DNA of 64,000 nucleotides from Plutella xylostella. Its lineage: Eukaryota; Arthropoda; Insecta; Lepidoptera; Plutellidae. The notes below the pieces were generated by a model, which saw only the letters and a program-made list of their open reading frames with translations, was not told the DNA's origin and searched no databases. The stretch covers positions 4,784,001 through 4,848,000 of the forward strand of contig NC_063993.1 in the NCBI RefSeq assembly GCF_932276165.1, read 5' to 3'. Position numbers and translations under genes: made by a program. Position 1 is the stretch's first letter. Every line of letters starts with the position of its first letter. Below are positions 27,015-41,500 of this stretch, piece after piece.

Positions 27015-30000
27015 CTATGGCTAATCCTTTCTCCACGGTGACAAACGCTGGTCCAGTTCTGGAGTTAATTGTCCCCAACATGAGATGAATTAATGTAATA
27101 TTGTTTAAAGGCCAGATGAAGAGTTGATGAATTCATAGGACACCATGGTCTACAAAGGTCATTAAAACCACACGTAAGAGTATCATTGAAGTTCCAAGGG
27201 CAGCGTTTTGCATGTTATTTGCTGTAAATTAAATTTACATTTACATGTTTACTTGGTATAGAAGTGTACGAATAGTTTATTTGTTTTGATACATTTAACT
27301 TGCGTCAAGTAATAGCCGTAAATTGAACCTGATCACGATTCTTCATAGGCACTGCTTAACACATTTTAGAGTACCATGATACCTATACCTACGTAGGATT
27401 GCAATATTATTAATTTACTTACACCTAACCTGCCTCAAAAATCTAAATTAGAACAACGCTGAATCACTTAAAATATTTTGCAAATTCAAAGTATATATGG
27501 ATATGGATATGTATGTACCCAGGTTGTCTTGTCAGTTCAAAAAGGGTGCTTATGGTCCCCTTTGAAAATACGATTGTGGTGTTTTTGTTTCCGTAAATCA
27601 CGCGAGTTTAGAGTGCAGTGACACCGCGGCGCAGGTGCGATACACTCGAGCAAATATTTTATGAAAATACATAGGAATCTCGGGAATAGTGCTGTCCCAG
27701 CGTATCGATGATAACACAAATTATTGCTATACAATACAATATGAATTTATAGAAAACACACACAATATAAATTTCATAATAAGGTAAGAGCAAGCTCAAT
27801 AGACGAGACGGCCGTATCGCTAAAAGCGATCTCTTCCAGGCTACCTTTGGGTGAATGAAAGACTTGTGGAATAAATTAGGAAGGCTAAGTAAGAATAAGT
27901 GAGGAACGTTATGTAGGCTGTGTAAATGGAGGTCTCATTTTTTAAAAGTTCATAATGTAATCACTAATAGTCACTATGCTAGCACATTGGCAGGCATACT
28001 AGACAGTTTCTGTACAAGCAAAGGTATCCTGAAGATATCTTCGAGAGTGTAATCATAATCATAATTATGGTAAAGGATACCAAACGTAAAGAAAAAAAAC
28101 AATAAGTTCCAGGGTCATTAGCATAATGTAGATTTCCCCATATTTGTTCCTTAATTGTAATAACAATAGTTACTTATAGTTACTGCTTACATTACAAGAT
28201 AATCATATAATAGTTATGGTATGGTAAATAATCAGCACTAAGTATTGGTTCAGGCCGGAGCGTGATATCAATTATACTATCCATATTGTACAATAGTAAC
28301 CTTGACATTAAAAAAGAACGTATATCACTCGACTACCCGTTTCATATACAATGCTTCAGAATAAATTAACTATTCAGAATATAATAGAATATTCCAAAAT
28401 AACACCAAAAAATACATTTAACATAAGTACTGGTAACAAAGAAATTAATGAATTTTGACATTCTGATTTCACTGTCGGGCTTAGCTATAACATGCTGCAC
28501 ATGTAGGTTTCGCCTTAGTATACCCTTTTTGCAACATCCTGTATTGCAAAAATGTATAAGGACCTACCTAACAGTATAAAACTTAAATTGCACGTTAGTT
28601 AACGTTAATTCACATATAAATTTTCCGAATCATATTCAAATAAAAATCGATATCGACTCTACCCCATCCCTAGCGGCCAGCGGCGGCCGCAGCGCGCAGC
28701 CAAACGGTAAACACTTGACTGTAATCTTGAGATGAGAAAACTTTCAGTTCTCTTAATTCAGAAACTTATTCAACATCCTAACAACCTTACAGCGAACCGC
28801 CAGAGGACAAGACAAACAAGCGGCTAGCCGACTTATCTTTTATACATCGAACGGGTATTTTATACGGTCGTGGCGGCTGTAAAAAGTTTTCAGTGATTCC
28901 CTTGCTTCCGGAGGTTCAGATTAAAAAGTTTATTGGGTAAGGATTACCTACTTATTATTTTATTCTTCAATGTAAAAATATGCATTTTTCTATGTTTTGG
29001 TTACTACAATTAAATATTTTATTATAACTGCTTTGCGATAGGAAACCTTAGACGGTTATTCGCTGATGATCATGGTAATGATAATAAATAATAATAATAT
29101 CAGATTCGTTTCTTATAAATTTAAGATACTTAAGTTCATATTGTACCGCATATTTTTAGACCTATAACTGCTACTATTTTTATATTTCTTGGTATTTAAA
29201 AGTTGTATGGCATGACGATAAGGTATGGAATTCATTCCCCCACACGTTTTATCTATGACTGCATTAGTAATTAGACTAAGTAATTATTATAAATTATAAT
29301 CAATTGCAACATCAGGTTATATATTCACCTAGTTATAATACATAGCTTACATACTTACTGTTAGTCTGGGTGGTTATATTGCTTACCTAGCTAGGAAGTA
29401 AATAACTTGTCTAATTCAGATATTATTTGTGGTCAAATTTAATTGAAATCATTACCTCTGTATGTTTATCATTAATATACCCAGTAACGAATATTATAAT
29501 TCAATGGCATAGGCATTTACCTACCCAACTTTGTCAATAGCATATTTAATGCAACTAAGATAAAACTAGCAATAGCATGCCCAAGATCAGACACAACAGA
29601 TTACTGTTATCAGTTTAATCTGAATGATACACCTCCACGTCATACATTGCTCTACATACGTGTTACTCATACAACATAAAGACCCCTTATAATAGTGACG
29701 TAACCAAACAAGCATTAAAGGATTGCGGAGCACAACATCCTAAGCATCTTAACTAATGCAGATTACACAGTGATACAGCGACGCAAACACAGCCAAGAAG
29801 CGTGACCCTCAGTGTGCACACTACGCACTCTGTTCGCCGCCTCAACACGTGCCCAAGTGGTAATTTATTACACAAAATCCGTGCCAGACTCATTATAAAA
29901 AAAAATCAAAGCATAACGTTTGAACGCGTACGATTTTTAAAAAACGACTGCCGTTAATAGAATGACAACATATTCCAGGAAAAAAACAAGTAAACAATTA

Positions 30001-31267
30001 ATCGAGAGGTGCGTACTATATTTTTAGCCAAAGGATGTTTTTTGTGTGTATTAATTCAATGTTGTTTGACGTAAATAGGGCCGGCATCGTATGGTGGATT
30101 TGCATAACTAATTATTTAGGGAAGGTAAATGAGCAGGCTGTGAGTGAATGAATGAACGAGGTTCCGACCGAGAGAATTTCATGCGGATTTTTGGGACGAT
30201 CCTCTGGTTTTTATTTTTTTCCTATGGCAATCTTTAGGCAAACAACTTTACTAGTCATACGTAGTTAGTTCTTAATCCGCATTGGTATTAAGTGCAGTTA
30301 TCCGTATAAGTTTTAAAAATGCCAGGAAATAAACTATGTCGAATGTATTCATTAAGGGTAGGTACAATCCCATAACTATTCCTAATACGTACCTTTGCTT
30401 TGGTAACTAATTAATAACAGAATTAATTTATGATTGATTTATAACATTTACTTTTTGCTATTAACAATGCATTCATAAACTTACAATGTAGCGTTGTTTG
30501 ACGAATTTTATTATAAATAATTTGGTGATGTGTATACAATACAACATTGATAACTCATCACAGTTGAGGCTATGTTCAGTTAAACTTTCATAATTTTTAC
30601 CAACACGTATCTAAAAGAATGAGTTCAGTATTTTCGGAACACAATAGGTACATATATACGACGTACATTGTACATACGTATCATTTCAATTACTATAGAT
30701 TTGGAAACAAATAACAAATTTACAATTGCTCTAGTTCAGGGTTAATTCCAAACACTTACAGCTAGACTTGGTCTTTAGTCAACAGGTAGGTCCATTAGCA
30801 GATTATTATAGTTACTCAACAGAACATAATGTCACCACATTTACACAATGCTATTTACTACATGGCGGTAGATTTGTGTTAACATACATACAACAGGTAA
30901 CCGTCTTTATATATGTTTCTAGTTCATATTGAAGAAAACTGTTTCACGATAGTGACCTGTTTGCCGTTATTAGAAGAGATTATCTCCATTCCGCTATTTA
31001 AACTGGTGAAAACGTACTGAAAAATATCTAACCTAAACTTGGTAGCCATCAGTAAATTTTACAAATCTGTGTACAAACTGTTATTTGACAATTCTAAACA
31101 TTGTTGGTCGCTCTCGTTGTAAAATTCGTTCCGCATTACCCTTCCACGGCAAACATGAATGGTCATAGTTAGCATATTTTATGCCGGCAAATTGATATTT
31201 GTTACCAAAGGTGTGGGATAATTTGTGTGTATTTGTATGTAGATTGTGGTGTTATTCTCGTGTCCAG
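27015..31267. other. 5' flank of otopetrin 1, no gene seen
   Basis: Apart from the M2 MITE at 28452 and a possible LINE 3' tail at 27785-27905 (GCCGTATCGCTAAAAGCGAT), no repeat or coding exon was recognised. Transcription start and any 5'UTR exon of otopetrin 1 are expected somewhere here or further upstream. Confidence 0.4.
28452..28543 (-). mobile_element. MITE family M2, copy 1
   Basis: Shares GGGCTTAGCTATAACATGCT, GCACATGTAG and ACCCTTTTTGCAACATCCTG with the reverse complement of 41838-41964. Confidence 0.75.
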
Positions 31268-34200
31268 ATGAGTCCAGTGCGCGGGCGGCCGGACGCGGAC
31301 CGCGCCGTGCCGGGGGTCGTCATCACCGACATGGACACCGTCCAGGAAGAAAACGACAACGACAGGTATGTATTCAGCTCGGTACTATGAGAGTGAAGAC
31401 TTTAATTTTTAATTCAAAGTCACAACTGAAGGCCTAACACGGGGCGTAAGACGTGACAAAGGTTTTGCGTCGCGCGGCCAAGAGAGAGTGCGACGGAAAT
31501 CTTTTCTCACGTCTTGACGTGCGCGTCATGCTCCCTGTGGTAGGCCTTCTGAAGGCTGCGTGTGTAATTTTTTCGAAAGGGTAGTCCCGAGTGACTCATA
31601 AGCAAGCTCCCCGATTTTCGCTGTACTTACACTTGTACCGCACATGATAGGTCGTGAGCCGTATCGACGTTTTTAACCGACTTCAAAAAAAGGAGGAGGT
31701 TCTCAATTCGTCGGGATCTTTTTTTTTATATTTTTTTTTATGTATGTTCACCGATTACTCCGCCGTTTATGGACCGATTTTGAAAATTCTTTTTTTGTTG
31801 TATTGGGTTGAGCTCCCAGGTGGTCCCATTGTTTTTTCAGAATTTTATCTCACCCCCAAGGGTGGGTAAAGGGGTAAAAACAGGGTATGAATTTCCATTT
31901 TGGGCACATGTTAACCGATTCTAATGAAATTAAGAACGTTTATATACTTCTTATAACAAAAAAATATGATGGTGACCTTGAGCTGATCTGATGATGGAAA
32001 CGGAAGGCAGTCAGGGGAACTCCTCAACGGTATATAGCAACTACTTCGTGTTTAGGCTTGAATGATTCGTATTGATTAGGAGGACTTTTTGGTATCATTT
32101 GCACCTTACTTTTCAAATAAACTAAAAACTATAAAATAAAATAATAATTAAAAAACCGACTTCAAAAAACCACTAATTAATGTAAGAAATAATTTAAGGT
32201 TTACACAAATTCTACTCGTATGTGACAGTACAAATATACCTAAGCAGGAACTGTTCTTTTTTGAAGTTGGTGCCATATTTCTTCAGATTACTTTGTCACC
32301 GCACCAACATCAAAAAAGAACAGTTCCTGCTTAGGTATATTTGTACTGTCACATACGAGTAGAATTTGTGTAAACCTTAAATTATTTCTTACATTAATTA
32401 GTGGTTTTTTGAAGTCGGTTTTTTATTAATGAGTACCTACAATGCACTTAGGGTACACATATAGATTTGCAGGTTTCCTCATCATGTTTTCCTTCATCGT
32501 AAGAGTACTTACATGATAAAATTCTACTTAAATTCCCTACATGGCAAGATTTGAACCCACAGCCTCACGATCATTGCCACCCAGACTCAAAAAAATATAC
32601 CTCAGTATATTTATTTATATGTTGGAGGATGTATAGGCTGCCTTGAGATAATAAACCAACATCACTAATCTGTATACCATCACTTTTTAATCCTCTGTTG
32701 TCAGAAATATCTGTTTTCCGTCGGCCATGAATACAGTGCAGGTAATTCTCCGAAGACTGAAAACTTTACAAGTATAATTTAAGTATTATACTTAACTAAA
32801 GTATATGAAAGATTTAATCTTCCTCGACATATTGTAAAGTGAAAATAAATACAAAATTTTAAACAGAATAACAAGCGGTTACGCCCAAAGTCTGATAGTT
32901 TTAATACTTGGTGTCGTAAATTGAAGAAAGATACTAATCACTTCATTTAACTTTCTTAAAATTGCATTTCTTTTTCGCAAAGTTGGAAATTTATTGGACA
33001 GTGCAAATAAATATGTAAGAGCTGGAGGTTTAGCGCAGCTAGTTGCTGGGAATAATTCTATAAGTACTCACATGAAATGAGGCTAAATTGCCCCATTTAG
33101 TAAATTCAATTTGGCTTACACATAGGGTTTTTTTGCTCAATATATTTTAAGCAGTAAAATTTACAACTTCATTTAGTTTGCGTAAATGCTTACCGCAGTT
33201 ACAATGGTAATTACATAAGTACCTACATTATATTCATACACTTGCAAGCAATGAAAAAGTTCCACCCATAAAATCAATTTAACCCAAATTTTATAAAACA
33301 TTTAACTTGTACACAATTAACGTTTTTATAGTTGGTAAGAATTCTAAATATTTCTGAAGACTTTTCCGTTTCAGACTAATTTGGAGTTATGACACTGGAA
33401 CTTTTTCATTGCTTGCGAGTTTAGGAATATTAAGTTTGTACATTTACGTAGGTAAGTACACATCATAATAATATAATCCAACAAGTCGACTACGTTGACT
33501 TGCCTCCGACTTTATATCACTGACAAAACTCCACCTAATATCTTCAACGTTCGATGACGCAAAAATGTATACAAAGAGGAATAAAGTATAGTATTTTGAT
33601 ATTCAAACGATGCAGAAAGGATGGCGTGCTTACGGCGAGTCCGGTCCCGAGAAAACACTGTTTGGAGCTTTTCTCGGATAGAGGATAAAGATCCTAGCAT
33701 CTTCCTAGCAAAGACGTGTGGACTATTTAGACTGTTCAATTTAAATATGACTTTTATTTTTAAATAGTGAGATATTGAATATTGAGTTCTAGCTCTCATC
33801 TTTATAGGCATTCTCCACTATAAACTCGTATTTTAACTGTAGCAGTAGAAAGTAGACGTGTCATATGCACTGAATTTTTCGCTAAAGCCTTTTAAGTATA
33901 CAGCACAACATCAGCAAACATAATAGCTAGCTTCAATAAAGATGGTGTATTTAAAACCACAGTTCGTGGGACACAACACAAGTACAGCCAGTGCAACTAT
34001 TCACCCGCAATCCAAGAGTCATGTAAAGTGTGGGGCGTATACTAAAAGGGATTTCGGTACAGTCGGGCTTCGGAAATATTTACGACATTTGATAGACCGC
34101 TTTGTGCCGCCCCGCGCTCCGGCGCGCACTCAAAATGCATTCACATACTCTCATATTCGGAAGCGATTATTTGCATAAAAGTCGTAGAAGCTTCAACTGA

Positions 34201-35493
34201 AATAAATAATAATTTTCTATTCTTACTCTAACATACCGGAGCATGAACTCCATTTATGAAAAACAAACTACCTAATACAACTTGCGAGATATACCTACAA
34301 ACTTGCATGCCGTGGTGGTGTAACGGATATAAATCGACTTCCATTCGTGAGGTCGTGGGTTTGAATCTTGCCATGTGCCATTGCATACGGTCTGCTCAAT
34401 CGAGCTCGATGAGCTTACTGTCACTGAAAGCAGCTGAATGTGGAAGACAAAAAATATCGTTATTCTTTCTGTAGCGCATTCTTGGCTGATACGCAGCAGT
34501 TGCTGAAACCCTCCTATTAATATCTATGCATAGGAAATCTTAAATATAACTCTCAAAAAGTTACAAAATACGGGGGCAGCACTCTTCGCTTCGCTCTGCA
34601 CATGGCGCAAGCCAACACCAACCCTGTTACAATATTGCCGTTTCCTGAGCTGCTGTTGGACTTTGCTATAGTAGTTACTGCTCCATCCACCAGCGACCAA
34701 TCCATATCAGCTAGGTTCAGCTCACAGAGTACTTTGTATTATACTAGAAATAGAGCGCCATCTTGCGAGGAAATCGTGGTAGCACATTTCAGTAGCGCCA
34801 TCTGCATTTGACGAATTGGAACTAATCGTCGTATACATACCTACCTATATACATAGTTATATAGAGTATTGATAGTAGGTAGTTAATAGTATGAATGAAT
34901 GACTGCTAAGGAAAGATTACGTATGCATTCAGATTATTTGTTTATTTCTACAATAACTCTGAATGCATACATTTTAAATAATAAAGATCTTAGAATTTGT
35001 AGTGTATTGTTTATTTTCACAATAAAATAATTTTTTACTATTATTAATAGTAGCTGAGGTAGAATTACTTTAAAGTAAGTATATTAATTAGCAAACATTA
35101 CAAACATACAGGGCAAAGATTCAACAAAAACGTTACTTATTCCTTACTTAAACAGATTAAATAGAAATACAATTATAGTCATTTATATACATTTAAAAAA
35201 GTGATTACATCATTCAACCATGCCTCCAAAATCTGTAAGAATGTATAATGATCAAAACATGAGTTGGTAAAATTTACAAAGTTGTTTGTCTCATATAAAC
35301 CACTTAATGTTAACGTCAACATAAGTAAATAAATACAAAAGGTGGCTGGTGACCGTTGGGGTAAGTATTCACGAGTTTACGGGTGGAGTCCACGTACAGG
35401 CAAGCGTAGCGTGGGACTTTCGTCGACCCGTTGCATTGGACGGTAGCCGCAAGTGGTGGGATGAGAAAGGACAAGGCCTTAACAATAAAAACC

Positions 35494-35525
<32 letters not shown>

Positions 35526-38500
35526 GCCAATAATCATCCACTGCTGGACATAGGCCTCTCCCAAGGAGCGCCATAACACTCGGTCCTCCGCCTTCCTCAT
35601 CCAACCACTACCCGCCACCCGCCTAAGGTCGTCAGTCCAGCGGGTAGGAGGGCGTCCCACGCTGCGTTTGCCTGTTCGTGGTCTCCACTCGAGAACTCGT
35701 CTACACCAACGGTTATCGGTTCTTCAAAAATTTCAAAATTTCACAATTTTTTATAATACAGCTTAGTTTGAGTTCTGACTTCCGAACTAGAATTATCTGT
35801 ATGTCAGAAGTCAGTGCTCTTCCAGTTTGATGTCTTAGGTGGTAATGATTAAAGATGAAATAATACTATGTAAGTACTATGGCATGCAGCAGGCTTCGGC
35901 AGATATGACCAGCCCACTGCCACTTCAGCTTGCATATTTTGACAGCTATGTCGGTAACCTTAGTCCTCTGACGGATAACCTCATCTCTAATACGATCCAT
36001 CAGAGAAACCCCAAGCATAGCTCTCTCCATAGCACGCTGAGCGACTTTAAATCGGTGGACCAGTCCTACCACTCCTACCGTCAGTGCCCACATCTCAACA
36101 CCTCGATATAGCGCCAATCGATTTGGCATTTTTGCAAGGATTCCAAAACTGCCCAGGTCTCGATGGAGTCGAAGGCTTTTTCATAGTCCACAAAGGCTAG
36201 ACACAGAGGCTGATTATACAAAAACCAATGAATGGGTCCAATTATCATTTTTTTACCTTAAGGCCTTTTTGAAATGATGTTTTTGCCATTATTTGGTATT
36301 TGTAGATAAAAATTTCACATAAACATATCGTCTTGATAACCTGGTGTACGGTGGCCTGCGCCTAAAAGTATACAGGCGGAGATTTTAAAATAGCGATCTC
36401 AAGCTCACATGCTGCTCAAGCACATCCACATAAACACCACTGCTACACACATCACTCACAACACGTCCCCGGATTTATAACAGATGTAGCAGGTCCCTTC
36501 ATTATCAGGGATCGCTATTTTAAAAACTCCGCCTGTATACTTTTAGGCGCAGGCCACCGTACGTACTTCATTTACTTTCTTACTCGCTTACTCTGCTGGA
36601 TCAGCAACCCGCAGTGGATCTTGGCCGCGCCAATCTCTTTTATTATGTGCTAAATCTGACCAGTCGGCACCTCCAGCTCTTTCAGGTCTTTGGCGACTTG
36701 AACTTCATTTACTAACTCACATTATCCCTCTTCCCAACAAATCAGCGACGAGTCTTCCTACTCCGACATTGAGCGTCTCCGGGAGCGAACTCGCGCAATG
36801 CTGTCCCCGGGCGGGGAGGCGCTGCAGTCGCACAGCCAGCCCAGCAGCCGCCGCATGTCCAGCGACATCGACGCCAAGGTTGCTGCTAATCTTAATACCA
36901 GGTATGGGTAATAAAGCTATTAGTAAAGGCTGGAATACCTATGGTTCATAACCATTAATTCAACGTAACCAGCTAGTATGTACCTATCAGCATCTTTCCC
37001 AATCCACCTATTGCTTATTTTCCCTTCACCTTCACCAGCCAGTATGTCTATCAGTCTTTTAAAGTATCCAACCAGCATCAATTACTTTTAAATCCTATTC
37101 TCTAAAACCATCCATCCCCCTATTTCTTATTTTCCCTTCACCTTTACCAGCCAGTATGTCTATCACCCTTTATAGTATTCAGCCAGCATCAATTCGTTTT
37201 AAACCCCATTTTTTACAACCAGCCAGCATCTTTCCCAATACACCTATTTCTTCTTTTTTCTCCACCTTGACCAGCCAGTATCCGTTTCAGACGTCCCTCG
37301 GCGATCATAGCCGCGTTCCGTCGTCCGTCGCAGGCGCTGGCTCTGTGCGCGGCAACCCAGCGCAAGTTCCTGTCCGAGCTGTCTCCACACTCGCGCGCCT
37401 CCATGGTGTCCAATGACCACCTCGACCATCCGCCGACGGCTGCCGAGATCATGGGACAGTGAGTGCTGTTATATTCTTGGTATCGTAACAAGAACTGACA
37501 CTTACTGCCAATCACAGAGTGGTGTTTATGAAAAATTTACAGTTAAGTACATTAAGGTTTAACCCAAGGCCAACTAGTGCCGTGATTGAATAAAAAAACT
37601 TTAGTTTGAAAGCTTTTTTCTCAAAACTGCCACGTTTCCGTTTAAATTCAGTGGTACTGGGTACTGATTATTGTAGTCGTGAAGTATTCATAAACTCCGA
37701 GCATTTTTTGTATACTTATGGTACGTACATTAGGTACTTGAATGTTGTTACAAATTAGGCTAGCTTGTCATTTATCATGTTGTTAGTTTGTCAAACAACT
37801 ACTTATGTAAATTTTACATGGCTGTCGCGTTAATATTTTAGACGCAGAAATAGTTTAACATCAACATTGATTGACCTAACTAATCATGGTAAATAATACT
37901 TTTCCATCTATTTTTATATGTTAGTCTCATTTGTCTTAAAAAACGTGAAATTTTCACGAAGTTAATTTTTAAGAGCACACGTTAGACCGAATAATTCCGG
38001 AAATACTACAGCGTTTTAAGCGCAGAATGCTCTAGATTTGTGGTCGTCCTCACAACACAAGTCACGGACACGGTGACGTGTGAAGACGGAACCCGTGTCG
38101 ACGGACACACGTCACCACCAGCCGTTCTCACTTAAACGCTATAAATTATACTACGTTTTACGCCGCTTTGTCAAGATTAAAGTAGCCTAGGTTTTCAGTA
38201 ACTGTATAACAAAACGTAATACGTGAAACTTAATTAAGTATAAAAGATTTTAAGGCCCTAGAGTACACCTATCTACCTGCACACTGCATTAGCAGTAATA
38301 AAATAAACAATCAACAAAATAAAACTAGCAATAACGTAATGTAATGTTTATTGATTTGCCCTACTTTGGAAAATCTAAGAGGCTTTCCAATGCACTGAGA
38401 GTTTGTCAAGTGCTTGCCTACTTTTCCCAAGATAGAGAAAGGTAGGCAGTACGATTGAAGAAACACAGCAATTGGTTATATAAAACATATCTCATAATAG

Positions 38501-41500
38501 GTCCTACAAAAAAACGATACTGTACGGAATTGGACCCATTTTCGGCTTACAAATACAATTTTTGAAACACTCTGTGTAAGTATGAATATCTACATAAAAT
38601 CTCATCACTATCACTCTACTATCCTCTACATAAAAGTAATGCTTAGCACTAGATAAAAGAATACACAACTAGGTACCGAGCTAGCTTAGCTTACAAAAAC
38701 CTAGAGTAACCCTTCAGGCACTGAAGGGCTATTCTAACTTGACCGGAAACGAACGAATAAACGGTGTCATGCAATCGATAAGCTTAATAAAACTCATAGT
38801 CGCAAAGTTAGCGCAGTATCGCCCCGCAAATTCGTTTTTCGTAAGCTTGAGTCATTATCACAACCTTATCACAACCCATCGCGTAACCTCTTGAAGGGCT
38901 AGCACTGGGCGCATTTAAGACGTGACAAAAGTTCTCCGTTGCGCTCGCTCTTGAGGCTGAGCGATGTGGGTGAGTGCGATGAAAATCTTTTTTCACGTCT
39001 TAATTGCGCCCTGTGCTAGCCCTTCTGATAGTTCTCCATGTGTATGTTATACCAGCGAGGCGCTGAGCAAGGCGCTGTCGGTGCTGTACGCCAAGCTGCT
39101 GGTGGTGCTGGGGCTCGCCTTCCCCGTCACCGAGGTCATCGCCAGCGGGGTGCCCGACTCCTACTATCAGGTACTTTAAAGGTATCCTTTGGGTTGACTG
39201 GTAGAAGAATATGGCATTAAGTCCACCCTTTGTAGACTTATTTGCATATTTTACAGTGATTAAATAAATACTTACCTCTTACTTTGATATTATCAGGACC
39301 CGCGGCATGGCATCTAAAATTTTGTTAATTATGATAATATTAATTTCACACATAAGTATCCTAAACGTCACTATGTAAACACTATAAATATGCAATCATG
39401 CTGCGGGAATAGTAGGTCTTATAATTTTTGTTAATTCTTACAGTCCCATTATTAGGTCTTGTTCATCGTTCTTCATTAAGAAACAAAAATTAGGGCAATG
39501 GGCAATTACCTAACGTTGACCATAGTAATAAAAGGATTTTCATATATTACCGTTATTTCAGTAAAGAACCGAAATTATTAAAAACAAACAATGTGAAGGA
39601 ATATTTAACAATTTGTTAGGTACACAATGGAAGGAGTTTCTTTATCTCAATATTTTTAATCAAACTCTAGTATAAGTATCACTTTGATGATAATTAACTT
39701 TATTGAAAGTTGTCACAGCTAACGTTATTTTGTTTCTTTTTCAGGGTTTCTATTTATACCTCTATTCAGTATCAGTCATATTTATTATATTTCAATATGT
39801 TAATCTTATAAGAAAGAAGACTGTCGACTCAATTTTAAGTGATTACGGTAAGTTTAGAAATTACTCATGTACTTCAGACAAACCTTTTGCTATTTTTGCA
39901 TTTTAAACATATTTTTGAAACCATTCATTCTAAGGTAGTTATCCACATTTGCATAACAAAATAGGACATTAAAATCACATCTCGTTAGCATAATTACACC
40001 TCTGAAGAAAGAAAAGCACCTCCTTTGCTTTGTATTCGAAACTTGCTGCATCCGTATTAATGTCCCGGAAAGATTACTGCACATGTGCTGATGCAATTGT
40101 ACCGCCCGCCGCCGTTCTATGTCTTTTAATTGATACAAATTATGTAAATTTCTAGATGTTGAAGAGAAGCTGGAAAGTAGGAGAGATAAAAATGCCTCAG
40201 CATCGGAACAAAAACCAAATCAGAAAAAAGGAGAAGCCATATCCCGGTACGGGAGTTTTTACCTACGACTGGGCGCTATTGGTGAGAAACATACGAGTAG
40301 CTACATAGATTAGGAAGCAAATATTCACATGTTCAACTTGTAATGTTGGGTTTTAACACTTTTAACTTAACTGGTGTTTTAACAGCACTTCTTACTTATT
40401 TCCGATTTCCGCTTGTGATCAAAGGGCCAAAATGATCTATTTTTATTGCGATGGATGCATGGTCAGCTCAGAGACATCTTCCCATTTTATCCCCTCCTGG
40501 TAAATTTACCTTGTTGAAAGAGCGCTGCCACGTCTTTGTGAACCATTCTGTTCTCTTTTTTACCAATTTATAAATTTTAGCAAACTGTAATTACTACTAC
40601 AAATTCATTGCAGCATTCGGAATCGGCTCAATGGTGTACAGCGGGCTAGAGTTCGGGGAATACTTCGAGATGAACGACCGCTGCCGCTCCGTCCTCTCCG
40701 CACTGACGCCGGCGGTGCGCATGGCGCTGACGTTGCTGCAGATGCAGTTCATGTTCCTCACTAACAAGGACATCGAGGCCGGCAGCCACAAGATCGTCCA
40801 GAGGTTCGGCTTCATGCACATGATCGCCGCCAACCTCTGCGAGTGGCTTTACGTCCTCGTCGAGGAGACCAAGCATGAGATACATCATCTAGAGCACCGG
40901 ATGGAGGTAGCTCATGTCAATGTCACTCATGTGAATGGGACTGATGAGATGATCCCGTGCCGCCGCTCGAATATCATGGGTGCGTTGCTACAGAACGCTT
41001 CGCCGTTCCTCTTCCCGTGTACCATAGAGTATTCGCTGATTGTAGCCGTGATTTTGTATGAAATGTGGAAAGAGGTAAGTTATTATAAGAGAATTTATGT
41101 AGGAAATATAAAAGCGATTGCGGTAGTTGATTAATAATTGCGATGCGTGTTTTAGGTGCACTGCACTCCAGAAGATTTTGAAAAGAAGGCGCCGGTGCCA
41201 AACAGAAATAAGTCCCGGAACAACTCTGTTACACCTGAAAAGATACTGCAGCAATTTGGTATGACTTTATTATACAGCTAACTACATGCATATAGCATTA
41301 TGTGTTAAGCTTTTGTTTTAAAAAGGATAGGTACATGATCTTGCAAAAGTGGTATTCATAGTGAGATTAGTGAGCGGGAGTCAAGGCGTGCGGGAAAACT
41401 ATTGTAGCAAGTTCATAAAACTAAAACTGTTCTGCTGAGTCACCCTAAGTTAGCCGTTCAGCGTACTATACCTATACCTACCACTTTAGCAGCACTCAGT

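Noticed and set aside
26674..27024. 116-residue plus-strand open frame
   Set aside because: No recognisable family, no splice-site context and no conserved-looking composition. Kept out of the gene list.
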